Shown here piece after piece: positions 31,596 through 39,983 of a stretch of DNA of 64,000 nt. Numbering within the stretch: the stretch's first letter is position 1; each line of letters begins with the position of its first letter. The notes under the pieces were generated by a model. It ran no database searches and was not told the DNA's origin. It worked only from the letters and a program-made list of their open reading frames with translations. Where the stretch lies: contig JAEWED010000009.1 in assembly GCA_023389745.1 (NCBI GenBank), positions 17,342 through 81,341 on the forward strand, read 5' to 3'. Position numbers and translations under genes: made by a program. The stretch comes from Actinomycetes bacterium. Its GTDB lineage: Bacteria > Actinomycetota > Acidimicrobiia > Acidimicrobiales > Microtrichaceae.

Positions 31596-33896
31596 GTGAT
31601 CAGAGAGCCCGATCCCGGGAACGTCCGGGGGCGTGAACCGACGGCGGGATCCCGGCCGGACGACGGCCAACGGGCTTCCGCGCCACCGGCGCTGCACCTC
31701 ACGACGCACCAACCTGGAGACCCTGCGTCGACCGATCCCGCGCCGGTCGATCCCGCGCCGTCCGACCCAGCGACCCGGACCACAGCGCCCCGGACCCCGG
31801 CGTCGGACTCCGAGACCACTCGGATCGCTCGTGGCGCCGCGACCCCGCCAGAGGAGCCCCCGCCCGACCCCGCCCGATCACCCGACGAGCCCGGCACGAC
31901 GTCGACGGATCCGGCCGACGCGGAGCTCGAGCCCGTCGTCGACCTGCGACCGGTCGACGGACCGGTGGTCTCGGCGGCGAGGATCGGCGGCAGCGCGCCG
32001 TCGCCCGCTCGTCGCTCCACCGATCCGACCGAGGGCGCGTCGGCGCCGACACCTCCGCCAGCGGTTGCCCCGGAGGTTGCCCCGGCAGTTGCTCGACACA
32101 GCGGACTCGCCGACCGGGCGATCGCGGTGGCCGCGGTCCCGGTCGTCGTCCTGCTGGTCACGCTCGCCGCCACGTCCGTGTTGCTCCTCAGCGCCCGGTC
32201 GGCGGCTGACGCCGAGTCCCAGCTCGTCCGTGACGCCACGTCGCGGCTCGAGTCCCGAGTGGCCCTCGATGAGTTGAACGCCGCGGTGCTCGCCTCGGTG
32301 GCCGTCGGCGTGGGCCAGGCGGTGACGTCGCCCGACGAGCTCGCCCGCCGATCCGACGCCGCCAGGATGTCGATCGACGCTGCCGCCGGATCGTCCGCGG
32401 ACGACGGGGACGACGCGGTGGGCGGTGTCGTTGCGACGTCGGCCGCGGCGGACGACGCCGCGCTCGCCTACGTCGATGCGGTCGACGAGGCGGTCGACCG
32501 GACCGGGGGCGACCCGCTCGAGCTCGGCAACGAGCTGACTGCTCTCGACGAGTTGTTCGCCGCCGCCGCTTCGACGTCGGCCGATGCCGTCGACGCACTC
32601 GATGCAGCAGCGGCCGACGACGCGTCGACCGCGACCCGTCGCACCACCTGGGGCCTCGGCGTCGCGGTGCTCGGCGCGCTGCTGAGCGCGGCGACGGTCG
32701 TGCTCGCCCGTGCGCGCCTCGCCGGTCAGCTCGACCGCCCGGTGCGCGGTCTGCGCAGCGCGGTGGCCCGCATCGGCGCTGAACGACCTGCCGTGGCGTC
32801 GGTGCTGCAGGGTCCCGAGGAGCTCGTCGTGCTCGGGACCGAGATCGACGCGGCCGCACGGTCGGTGGCCGACCGGCTCGACGTGCTCGAACGCCGAGCC
32901 GCCTGGGGCGAACGCAGCCGCATGATCCTCGAGGCACTCGAGCTGGCCGACGACGAGCCCGGCGCCTACGAGGTCATCGGCGAGGCGCTCGGGATCGTCG
33001 GCGGACGTCACCGTGGCGAGCTGCTGCTCTCCGAGCGCGGCACCTCTCGGCTCACGTCGGTCGCGGCGAGCACCGAGGCCGGCGGACCCGGGTGTCCGGT
33101 CGACGTCATCAGCGGCTGCGTCGCGCTGCGGCGCGGGCAGGTCAGCGTCTTCGACAGCTCCGAGACCATCAACGCCTGCCCGAAGCTGCGCGGCCGGCCC
33201 TACGGGAACTGCTCCGCGGTGTGCGTGCCCGTGACCGTCGCCGGGCGCCAGCTCGGCGTGCTGCACGTCACCGGCGACGACGGCGCTCCGCCGGGCCCCG
33301 AGGTCGTCGAGCAGCTCGTCGGTCTGTCGTCGTTGGTGGGCAACCGGCTCGGCTCGCTGCGGACACTCGAGAGCACCCGGCACGAGGCGTCGACCGACGG
33401 GCTCACCGGACTGCCGAACCGGCGGACGCTCGAGGCCGAGGTGGCCGAGCTGATCGAGGCCTCGACGCCGTTCGTGATGGTCCTCGCGGACCTCGACAAG
33501 TTCAAGCGGCTCAACGACAACTTCGGACACGAGGTCGGTGACAAGGCGCTCCAGCTGTTCGCAGGCGTGCTGCGCGACAACGTGCGCGGCAACGACGTGG
33601 TGGCACGGCTCGGCGGCGAGGAGTTCGTGCTCGTCTACCCGAACATGTCCGTCGAGATCTCGATCGAGGCGATCGACCGGCTCCGCGGGGCGTTGGCAAG
33701 GGCGGTGGGGAGCAGCCGCATCCCGCCGTTCACCTGCTCCTTCGGCATCGCACACTCCTCTGTCGGTGGTGACGGCGACGTCATCCTCCGGGTCGCGGAC
33801 GCCGGGTTGCTGCGTGCCAAGGAGCTCGGCGGCGATCGTGCGGTCGTGGCCGACGAGGCGCTCGTCGCCGACGTGTTCGACGACGACCAGGACTGA
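31596..33896 (+). CDS. membrane GGDEF diguanylate cyclase with GAF-like domain
   Basis: Makes cyclic di-GMP. The 766-residue protein has a disordered acidic/proline/threonine-rich N-terminus (about 165 residues). Next come a transmembrane helix (VAVVPVVVLLVTLAATSVLLLS), an extracytoplasmic Ala/Asp-rich helical sensor, a second transmembrane helix and a HAMP-like segment. A GAF-like domain with a cysteine-rich stretch (GCPVDVISGCVALRRG, NACPKLRGRPYGNCSAVC) precedes GGDEF at the C-terminus. The active loop is RLGGEEF, and RGND five residues earlier is an intact inhibitory I-site. The GTG start sits behind GGGGAG. The cysteine cluster could bind a metal or a redox signal; that is inference. Confidence 0.86.
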   Translation: MIREPDPGNVRGREPTAGSRPDDGQRASAPPALHLTTHQPGDPASTDPAPVDPAPSDPATRTTAPRTPASDSETTRIARGAATPPEEPPPDPARSPDEPGTTSTDPADAELEPVVDLRPVDGPVVSAARIGGSAPSPARRSTDPTEGASAPTPPPAVAPEVAPAVARHSGLADRAIAVAAVPVVVLLVTLAATSVLLLSARSAADAESQLVRDATSRLESRVALDELNAAVLASVAVGVGQAVTSPDELARRSDAARMSIDAAAGSSADDGDDAVGGVVATSAAADDAALAYVDAVDEAVDRTGGDPLELGNELTALDELFAAAASTSADAVDALDAAAADDASTATRRTTWGLGVAVLGALLSAATVVLARARLAGQLDRPVRGLRSAVARIGAERPAVASVLQGPEELVVLGTEIDAAARSVADRLDVLERRAAWGERSRMILEALELADDEPGAYEVIGEALGIVGGRHRGELLLSERGTSRLTSVAASTEAGGPGCPVDVISGCVALRRGQVSVFDSSETINACPKLRGRPYGNCSAVCVPVTVAGRQLGVLHVTGDDGAPPGPEVVEQLVGLSSLVGNRLGSLRTLESTRHEASTDGLTGLPNRRTLEAEVAELIEASTPFVMVLADLDKFKRLNDNFGHEVGDKALQLFAGVLRDNVRGNDVVARLGGEEFVLVYPNMSVEISIEAIDRLRGALARAVGSSRIPPFTCSFGIAHSSVGGDGDVILRVADAGLLRAKELGGDRAVVADEALVADVFDDDQD

Positions 33897-33960
33897 GCGC
33901 GCTGGCGATCCGGCGTACTGGCGATCCGGCGCGCTGTGGTCCGGCGCGCTGGCGATCCGG
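33897..33960. repeat. 16-bp tandem repeat (4 copies) directly after the GGDEF stop
   Basis: GCGCGCTGGCGATCCG units start at 33897, 33913, 33929 (15-bp variant) and 33944. They start at the first base after the stop codon and fill the gap to the next promoter. Confidence 0.85.
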
Positions 33961-33961
33961 A

Positions 33962-33967
33962 TAGCGT
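33962..33967 (+). promoter_or_regulatory. -10 box TAGCGT of a probable leaderless promoter
   Basis: Ends 6 bp before the ATG at 33974 and directly follows the tandem repeat array, which therefore occupies the -35 region. Confidence 0.58.
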
Positions 33968-33973
33968 CCGCCC

Positions 33974-34819
33974 ATGGACGTCGGCATCTCCTTCGCGAAC
34001 ATCGGACAGCTCGGCGGCCCCGAGGGCGCCGCTGCGCTCGGCGAGGCGTGCGACGCCCACGGGGTCGAGTCGGTCTGGACCGTCGAGCACGTCGTGGTGC
34101 CGGCCGGCTACGAGTCGACGTACCCGTACCGCAGCAGCGGTCGGATGCCCGGCGGTGAGCAGTCACCCATCCCGGACCCCCTGATCTGGCTGACGTGGCT
34201 CGGCGCCCACTCGCGACGGGTGCTGCTGGGCACCGGGATCCTGATCCTCCCGCAGCGCAACCCGCTGGTGCTCGCCAAGGAGGTCGCCACGCTCGACCAG
34301 CTCTCGGGCGGTCGTGTCCGCCTCGGCATCGGCGTGGGTTGGCTCGAGGAGGAGTTCGACGCGATCGGTGTGCCCTTCGCCGACCGCGGCGCCCGGACCG
34401 ACGAGTACGTCGCCGCGCTGCGTGAGCTGTGGGGCGCCGAGGAGCCGACGTTCCACGGCCGCTTCTGCTCCTTCGACCGCGCGCTCTCCAATCCGAAGCC
34501 GGTCGACGGCAGCGTGCCGATCGTGGTGGGTGGGCACACCGAGGTCGCCGCTCGGCGCGCCGGCCGTCTCGGCGACGGGTTCTTCCCGGCCAAGTACGAC
34601 GACCTCGGGCGTCTGCTCGACGTCATGCGTGCGGCCGCCGACGAGGCGGGACGCGACGCCGATGCCATCGAGTTGTCGACCGGAGCCCCCGGGGATGCGG
34701 CCGGCTTCGCCGAGCTCGAGCGACTCGGTGTGCGCCGGGTGGTCGTCCCGCCGCCCGCGCTGACGCCCGACGAGATCGGCCCGGCCGTGGAGCGGCTGAT
34801 GGATCAGCTGCGGGGCTGA
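33974..34819 (+). CDS. LLM class F420-dependent oxidoreductase
   Basis: A 281-residue luciferase-like barrel enzyme. It begins MDVGISFANIGQLGGPEG and contains ESVWTVEHVVVP, VLLGTGILILPQRNPLVLAK, GGRVRLGIGVGWLEEEF and PIVVGGHTEVAARRAGRLGDG, the TIGR03619-like pattern of F420-linked oxidoreductases. It is related to, but distinct from, the enzyme at 17.1 kb. Oxidoreduction of a lipid or xenobiotic is inferred. Leaderless-type start. A short hairpin (GGGGCG-AGC-CGCCCC at 34853-34867) lies behind it, shared with the convergent peptidase gene. Confidence 0.88.
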   Translation: MDVGISFANIGQLGGPEGAAALGEACDAHGVESVWTVEHVVVPAGYESTYPYRSSGRMPGGEQSPIPDPLIWLTWLGAHSRRVLLGTGILILPQRNPLVLAKEVATLDQLSGGRVRLGIGVGWLEEEFDAIGVPFADRGARTDEYVAALRELWGAEEPTFHGRFCSFDRALSNPKPVDGSVPIVVGGHTEVAARRAGRLGDGFFPAKYDDLGRLLDVMRAAADEAGRDADAIELSTGAPGDAAGFAELERLGVRRVVVPPPALTPDEIGPAVERLMDQLRG

Positions 34820-34852
34820 GGCCCCGATGCGATCCGACGTTGCGATCCCTGA

Positions 34853-34867
34853 GGGGCGAGCCGCCCC
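34853..34867. terminator. short hairpin between convergent genes
   Basis: Six-base-pair GC stem with a 3-base loop in the 54-bp gap between the stops at 34819 and 34874. It could serve either strand. Confidence 0.45.
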
Positions 34868-34873
34868 AGAGGA

Positions 34874-36232
34874 TCAGTTGCCGTTGGTGCTCCAGTGCCA
34901 CGGCTCCGACGGCAGGTTGTAGAAGCCGAAGCTCGCGGCGTTCGCCTTGAGCCAGTGGAAGCCGGAGCTGCTGCGGGTCAGGGTCGATCCACCCTGGGTG
35001 AAGTCGATCGCCAGGCCGCGCTCGTGCATCGAGGTGCCGGGGCGAGCGGTGGGAGGACGGCACGACGAGGCGGGCTTCTCGTAGATGTTGTAGTGGCCGT
35101 CGCCGCAGTTGTTCCGACGGGTCGCGATCTGACCGCTGGAGTCGCGGTAGCCGCCGCCGCCGAAGTTGATGCCCGCGGCGGAGGCCGCGCCGAGCAGGGC
35201 CTGCAGGTTGCCGGCGATCGAGGAGTGCACCCTGATGCCGCCGACGGTCACGATGCCCGCGCCGCCGATGATCGGCGGGGTGGAGCCGCCGCCACCGCTG
35301 CCTCGGCCGCCGCCGCCACCACCGGAGGCGACGGGCTTGTTCTGGGCCTTGCGCTGGTCGGCACGTGCCTTCTCGGCCGCGCGCTGTGCGGCGACCGCCT
35401 TGGCGATCTCGGCCTGCTTCGCGCTGATCGTGCTGGACAGGTTCGAGTCGAGGGCCGCGAGCGAGTCCGCCTCGGCGAGCGCCGCCTCGATGCGCTGCTC
35501 GACCTGCGCGGCGAACGCCTGCTGCTCGGCGTAGGCGGCGTTCAGCTCGTCGAGCCGTTCGTCGGCCGCCGCCTGGTGCTGCATGGCGCGCTGCTCGGCG
35601 TCGGCCGCCGCGGCACGCTGGATCTCGAGGTCCTCCTGGACGGAGCGGAAGCGCTCGGCCAGGTCGACGTTCTCGTTGGCCTTGACCGCGAGCAGGGTGC
35701 GCTTGTTGACGGTGTCGTTGATGTCGCTCGAGCCGAGCGTCGAGAACGAGTCGTTGCTGCCCATGTTGACGTAGGCCTCGACCGCCGAGGACTTCATCTG
35801 GGCGGTGATCTCGTTGAGCTCTGCCTGCTTCTCGGCCTGCGCCGTCTCGGCGGCGACCTTGTCGGCGTTGGCCTGGCTCACGGCACGCTCGGCCTCTTCG
35901 AGCTGGTCCTGCTGCGCGTTCACGTTGGCGTTGAGCGCGGTGAGCGCTGCGTTGACCTGTGCGTCGGTCGCCTCGAGCGCGTTGACCTCGCTGGCCTGTG
36001 CCGCCTTCTTCTGGCGGACGGCGTCGCGCTCCTTCTGGAGCTGCGCCAGCGTCTTGTCCTGGGTCGGTGCCGCGCTGACCGGCGCGGTGGCCGTGGGCAA
36101 CAGGCACACGGCGGCGGCCGCGAGCGCTGCGGTGGCCAGTCGTGAGCGGGAGAGTCGGCGAGAGGTCGCCCGGCGCGGAGCGGCGGGTCGGTCGGTCGTC
36201 TGGCCGGCAGATGTGGATTCGATCGTCGTCAC
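34874..36232 (-). CDS. secreted VanY-type D-Ala-D-Ala carboxypeptidase with coiled coil
   Basis: A 452-residue exported peptidoglycan peptidase (M15B). The signal peptide is LATAALAAAAVCLLP, followed by about 230 residues of coiled coil (TLAQLQKERDAVRQKKAAQ and later Ala/Glu/Gln helices) as in NlpC/P60-type wall hydrolases. A Gly-rich linker leads to the peptidase domain with SMHERGLAIDF (SxHxxGxAxD, zinc His and Asp) and EPWHW (Glu and zinc His) at the C-terminus. The GTG start MTTIESTSAG is chosen because the longer frame begins in promoter-like sequence; no strong ribosome site is present for either. It trims stem peptides and possibly depends on coiled-coil autoinhibition. Confidence 0.86.
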   Translation of the reverse strand: MTTIESTSAGQTTDRPAAPRRATSRRLSRSRLATAALAAAAVCLLPTATAPVSAAPTQDKTLAQLQKERDAVRQKKAAQASEVNALEATDAQVNAALTALNANVNAQQDQLEEAERAVSQANADKVAAETAQAEKQAELNEITAQMKSSAVEAYVNMGSNDSFSTLGSSDINDTVNKRTLLAVKANENVDLAERFRSVQEDLEIQRAAAADAEQRAMQHQAAADERLDELNAAYAEQQAFAAQVEQRIEAALAEADSLAALDSNLSSTISAKQAEIAKAVAAQRAAEKARADQRKAQNKPVASGGGGGGRGSGGGGSTPPIIGGAGIVTVGGIRVHSSIAGNLQALLGAASAAGINFGGGGYRDSSGQIATRRNNCGDGHYNIYEKPASSCRPPTARPGTSMHERGLAIDFTQGGSTLTRSSSGFHWLKANAASFGFYNLPSEPWHWSTNGN

Positions 36233-36386
36233 AGCTGTGGGTTCGCCTCGGGGAGAGAGTCGTCGCGGCACGTCACGGCGCTTCGTAACGCAATCGCAAT
36301 CTAGCACGGCCGTCTGGACCGTGCAGAGAAGTGGTGAAACGTCACAGATCGTGAACGAACACCCGATCGTTCATACGCACGAGCGA

Positions 36387-37235
36387 TCACTTCCGTTGAC
36401 ACGCGGGGCAGAACGACGTGGTGCGGGCGTCGATCACACTGCGCCGCAGTGTCTCGCCGCAGCGAGCGCACGGCTCGCCGTACCGGCCGTAGCAGTCGAG
36501 GTGACGCTGGTTGGTGCCGCTGCCGCCCTCGGCGTCGCGGTAGTTGCGCAGCGTGGTCCCGCCGTTGTCGACACCCGCCTGCAGCACGTCGCGCACGGTG
36601 TCACGGAGGCGCTGCGACTGCGCGATCGTCAGACGGCGCGCACCGGGGTGGACGCCGGCGCGCCAGAGCGCTTCGTCGGCATAGATGTTGCCGACGCCGG
36701 CGACGACCCGTTGGGACAGCAGCAACGTCTTGACCGCACGCCGTCGCGAGTTGACCTCTGCTCTCAGGTGCTCCGGCGTGAAGGCGGCGTCCCACGGCTC
36801 GGGGCCGAGCGCCGCGAGGGTCGGGAGCTCGTCGTGGCGACCGAACTCGACGACCGCGAGCCGGCCGAAGCGTCGGATGTCGTCGAACACGAGCACCCGC
36901 CCGTCCTCGAGGTCCCACCTGGCACGGAGGTGGCCGAAGCTCGACGCCTCGGCGCGCAGCTGCGCCTCGTCGGCGAGCACGGCGAGCCGGCCCGTCATGC
37001 CCAGGTGCACCACGAGCTGGCGGCGGTCCGTCCCGGCCGCCCGCGGGTCGCTGGGCACGAGCGTCATGAGCAGGTACTTGCCGCGCCGAGCGACCTCGGT
37101 GATCGTGTGGCCGACCGCGAGCGGGGCCTGGTCGAACTTCGCCGACGGGAACGCCCAGGCGTCGACGACGTCGGCGCCGACGAGCAGCGGCTCGAGCTGG
37201 CGTCGGATGGTCTCGACCTCGGGGAGCTCCGGCAT
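36387..37235 (-). CDS. mutM: formamidopyrimidine-DNA glycosylase
   Basis: Removes 8-oxoguanine and formamidopyrimidines, then nicks the abasic site. The 282-residue protein starts MPELPEVETIRRQL: Pro2 is the catalytic amine and Glu3 the acid. The helix-two-turn-helix is VAGVGNIYADEALW. The C-terminal zinc finger has four cysteines (CARCGET ... SFCPACQ). The loop NYRDAEGGSGTNQRHLDCYGR matches bacterial Fpg. GACACT 6 bp before the ATG could be a leaderless -10 box. It is divergent from the ParA gene. Confidence 0.96.
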   Translation of the reverse strand: MPELPEVETIRRQLEPLLVGADVVDAWAFPSAKFDQAPLAVGHTITEVARRGKYLLMTLVPSDPRAAGTDRRQLVVHLGMTGRLAVLADEAQLRAEASSFGHLRARWDLEDGRVLVFDDIRRFGRLAVVEFGRHDELPTLAALGPEPWDAAFTPEHLRAEVNSRRRAVKTLLLSQRVVAGVGNIYADEALWRAGVHPGARRLTIAQSQRLRDTVRDVLQAGVDNGGTTLRNYRDAEGGSGTNQRHLDCYGRYGEPCARCGETLRRSVIDARTTSFCPACQRK

Positions 37236-37317
37236 GACCGAAGTGTCGCACCGTCGCGGGCGGGTGAGGACTCGCCGCCGCTGCAGGTCGTCCCCCAGCC
37301 GTGGAGGGGGCAGGCGC

Positions 37318-37323
37318 TACCGT
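37318..37323 (+). promoter_or_regulatory. -10 box TACCGT of a probable leaderless promoter
   Basis: Ends 6 bp before the ATG of the ParA gene at 37330; no ribosome binding site is present. Confidence 0.6.
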
Positions 37324-37329
37324 GTTCCC

Positions 37330-38151
37330 ATGGGTGTCACGGCGGTGGTGAACCAGAAGGGCGGCGTCGGAAAGACGACGGTGTCCCTCGGCCTGGCCGC
37401 GGCCGCAGCCGCGCGGGGTCGACGTGTCCTGGTCGTGGACCTCGACCCGCAGGCCAACTCGACCACGGGACTGGGCGTGTGGGACGCGTCGGCGACGATC
37501 GACGTGGCCCTCGATGCCGAGCGCCCCGGCTCGTTGCGGGAGATCGTCACCGACTCCGCGTGGACCATGGAACCGATGCGGTCGACCGTGCGTGTCGCAC
37601 CGAGCTCGCCGCGGCTCGCGCAGCGCGAGCACCAGCTGGCGATGGACGTCATCGGCGCGCAGGACCGCCTCGCGGTCGCGCTGTCGGGTGTGGTCGACGA
37701 CGCGGACGACGTCATCATCGACTGCCCGCCGTCGCTCGGACTGCTCACGGTCAACGCCCTCTTCGCTGCGGACCACGTGCTCATCGTCGCCGAGCCGGCT
37801 GCGTGGAGCTCCGACGGTGTCGAGCAGATCCTGCTCAACGTGTCGCGGATCGCCGAGCGTCGCGGTGGACGACCGGCCGTCGCCGGCATCGTCATCAACC
37901 GATTGGGCCGCACCCGTGACGCCGCCTACTGGGCCGGCCAGCTCGCCGAGACGCATCCGTCGCTGGTGCTCGAGCCGTCGGTGCGACTCCGCGCCGCGGT
38001 CGCCGAGGCGGCGGCGCAGTCGCTGCCGGTCCACGCGCTGCACCGTGACGGTGCCGCCGAGGCCGCCGATGAGTTCGACCGACTGGCCACGCGCCTCGGC
38101 ATGGGTGAGACAGCGCCCGAACCGCTGTCGAGTGGAACTGGAGAGCTCTGA
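37330..38151 (+). CDS. ParA/Soj-type ATPase (orphan)
   Basis: A 273-residue deviant Walker ATPase of the ParA/MinD family. The P-loop KGGVGKTT begins at residue 10, VVDLDPQANSTTGLG follows (Walker A'), and DVIIDCPPSLGLLTVNAL is the Walker B region. No ParB gene or parS-like palindrome is visible, so it is probably not the chromosome-segregation ParA. Orphan ParAs position protein clusters or storage granules. It is immediately followed (TGA then ATG, no gap) by a small membrane protein, a likely partner. Confidence 0.88.
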   Translation: MGVTAVVNQKGGVGKTTVSLGLAAAAAARGRRVLVVDLDPQANSTTGLGVWDASATIDVALDAERPGSLREIVTDSAWTMEPMRSTVRVAPSSPRLAQREHQLAMDVIGAQDRLAVALSGVVDDADDVIIDCPPSLGLLTVNALFAADHVLIVAEPAAWSSDGVEQILLNVSRIAERRGGRPAVAGIVINRLGRTRDAAYWAGQLAETHPSLVLEPSVRLRAAVAEAAAQSLPVHALHRDGAAEAADEFDRLATRLGMGETAPEPLSSGTGEL

Positions 38152-38586
38152 ATGGCCGCGTACGACCCGAAGCGCCCCCGACCGTCGGCATCGACGCCGG
38201 CCGACGATCCGGCGCCCGTCGAGGCCCTGCTCGATCCGGCGCCCGCGGACCCGGCGCCAGCGGACCCGACCCCCGCTCCCGTCGAGCCGGCACGTGACGA
38301 GCCCGCTCCCGCCGAGGCTGCGTCACCCGAGGCGGGACCGCTCGAGACCGAGCCAGAGGACGAGGCGGCGCCCGCCGCCGAGACGTCGGCCGAACCGGCG
38401 GTGACATCCGGCATCGCGCTGAACGGCTCCTCCGGTGCCGCGTCGCGCACGCCGAGCGATGTGCCGGTGGCGCCTGCGCCCCAGACCGGGACCGCGAACC
38501 GCGCGGTGGTGATCGCCGCTGCGGTGTCGGCGATCGTCGCCCTGCTCGTCGTCGTGCTGCTCGCCCGACGTCGCCGACAGGACTGA
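38152..38586 (+). CDS. acidic Pro/Ala-rich tail-anchored membrane protein
   Basis: A 144-residue protein whose ATG directly abuts the ParA stop. The N-terminal 110 residues are disordered with repeated Asp-Pro-Ala units (DPAPADPAPADPTPAP). One C-terminal transmembrane helix (AVVIAAAVSAIVALLVVVLLA) and a basic tail RRRRQD follow. The frame is supported by the coupling and by the clean TM segment, despite low complexity. It could tether the orphan ParA to the membrane; that is inference. No family recognised. Confidence 0.7.
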   Translation: MAAYDPKRPRPSASTPADDPAPVEALLDPAPADPAPADPTPAPVEPARDEPAPAEAASPEAGPLETEPEDEAAPAAETSAEPAVTSGIALNGSSGAASRTPSDVPVAPAPQTGTANRAVVIAAAVSAIVALLVVVLLARRRRQD

Positions 38587-38618
38587 GCTGCGACCGGCCT
38601 GAACTGCGACCGGCCTGC
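38587..38618. repeat. 16-bp tandem duplication directly after a stop codon
   Basis: GCTGCGACCGGCCTGA at 38587 and ACTGCGACCGGCCTGC at 38603, starting one base after the stop of the tail-anchored protein. The rest of the 265-bp gap to 38851 shows no gene and no recognisable riboswitch. Confidence 0.8.
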
Positions 38619-38851
38619 AGCCCATCCGGACGCCGACCGGAGTCCGACGCGAACGTGCCGCGACGGCGGTCCCGGGCGAGCGCTTCCGCAACAGCGATGT
38701 GCGAAGAGGTTTGATCGTGCCGTTCGCGTGCCGATCATGACGGGGAGCTTCCGTTCATTGCGGATTCGTGACAAACTGCGCGGCTGTGCCACCGGCCGTC
38801 GGTACGCAGTACGGCACGCCCGACCTCCCCCTCAGACGGCTGAAGAACCAC

Positions 38852-39901
38852 ATGACCTCCTGCGACTTCTGGACCGATCCTCGCTCGACCGCCCGCACCG
38901 CGACCTCGGGCACCACGCGCGCCCGCACCGCGGTGGCCCGACGTGGCCTGCTCGTCGCCGCCACCATCGCCTGCGTGCTGGTGTCGTTCGTGGCGCCCGC
39001 GTCGAGTGCTCCGGATCCCGTCGCCACCGCGGAGTCCCGTCTCGCCGCAGCGACCGCAGATCGGGTCGACGCCGAGGCGACCGTCGCGGACGTGCGCACT
39101 CGGCTCGACGCAGCGACCGGACGTCTGGCCGCGCTCGGCCAGGCCGACGAGCAGTTGACCGAGGAGATCGCCCAGGCACGCCGCGAGCTCCGCGAGTTCG
39201 CGGTCGCCGCGTACATCGACGGCGGCCAGGCGGCCATCTTCCGGTCCTCGCTCGACCCGGAGCAGGCCCAGGCGCTGTCGTGGCAGGCGAACCTGTCGCT
39301 GGAGCAGTCCAGCTCGGCGGGAGACGCGGCGGAGCGGTTCGCCGAGCTGAAGGCGTCGAACGAGCCGGAGAAGATCGGCGCCGCCGAGGAGCTCGACCGC
39401 CTCGAGGTCGAGCTGCAGGCAGCCGAGTTCGACCAGATCCAGGCCGCCGCGTTCGAGCGGGACGCCGAGGCGGCGCTCGCCTCGGCGAGGGCGGCACGGC
39501 AGGCGGCCCAGGAACGCGAGGCCCGTGAGAAGGCATCGGCCGCCCGTGCGGCCGCCGCCGCATCGAACCCCTCGGCGAGCGCCCCGTCGCGCCCGTCGTC
39601 CGGTGGGGCCTCGTCGGGCGGCTCGGCACCCGCGCCGTCGTCCGGGGGAGCGCTGGGCAATCCGACGGCCTCGGAATCGGCGACGCTCGCGAAGATCCGC
39701 CAGTGCGAGTCGCGCGGCAACTACTCGATCGTGTCGTCGACGGGCCGCTACCGCGGCGCCTACCAGTTCGACCACACGACCTGGCGGGCGGTGGGCGGCT
39801 CGGGCGATCCGGCCGCGGCGTCGCCGCAGGAGCAGGACTACCGGGCGCTGCTCCTACTGCGCATGCGGGGCACCCGCCCCTGGCCGCACTGCGGTCGCTG
39901 A
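38852..39901 (+). CDS. resuscitation-promoting-factor-like transglycosylase with coiled coil
   Basis: A 349-residue secreted muralytic enzyme. After the signal sequence (GLLVAATIACVLVSFVAPASS) come about 190 residues of coiled coil (ATAESRLAAATADRVDAEA, AARQAAQEREAREKASAA) and a Ser/Gly/Ala linker. The C-terminal Rpf/lysozyme-like domain contains KIRQCESRGNYSIV, with Glu as the catalytic acid, and GRYRGAYQFDHTTWRAVGG. It cleaves glycan strands to promote growth or exit from dormancy. An upstream in-frame ATG at 38768 is possible. The architecture parallels the VanY-like protein at 34.9 kb: coiled coil, linker, catalytic tail. Confidence 0.86.
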   Translation: MTSCDFWTDPRSTARTATSGTTRARTAVARRGLLVAATIACVLVSFVAPASSAPDPVATAESRLAAATADRVDAEATVADVRTRLDAATGRLAALGQADEQLTEEIAQARRELREFAVAAYIDGGQAAIFRSSLDPEQAQALSWQANLSLEQSSSAGDAAERFAELKASNEPEKIGAAEELDRLEVELQAAEFDQIQAAAFERDAEAALASARAARQAAQEREAREKASAARAAAAASNPSASAPSRPSSGGASSGGSAPAPSSGGALGNPTASESATLAKIRQCESRGNYSIVSSTGRYRGAYQFDHTTWRAVGGSGDPAAASPQEQDYRALLLLRMRGTRPWPHCGR

Positions 39902-39983
39902 GGGGCCGTCAGCGGTTTTCCCGGTCGCGCCGGCCCACGGCTAGGGTCGGCACGTCTATGACTGGTCGAGACAGAGGAACGCT

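Noticed and set aside
31878..34166. 762-codon minus-strand frame
   Set aside because: Antisense to the GGDEF cyclase, whose motifs are intact on the plus strand.
38587..38851. Possible c-di-AMP riboswitch before the Rpf-like gene
   Set aside because: Rpf genes in actinobacteria often have ydaO-type riboswitches, but none of the conserved ydaO sequence blocks could be found here.
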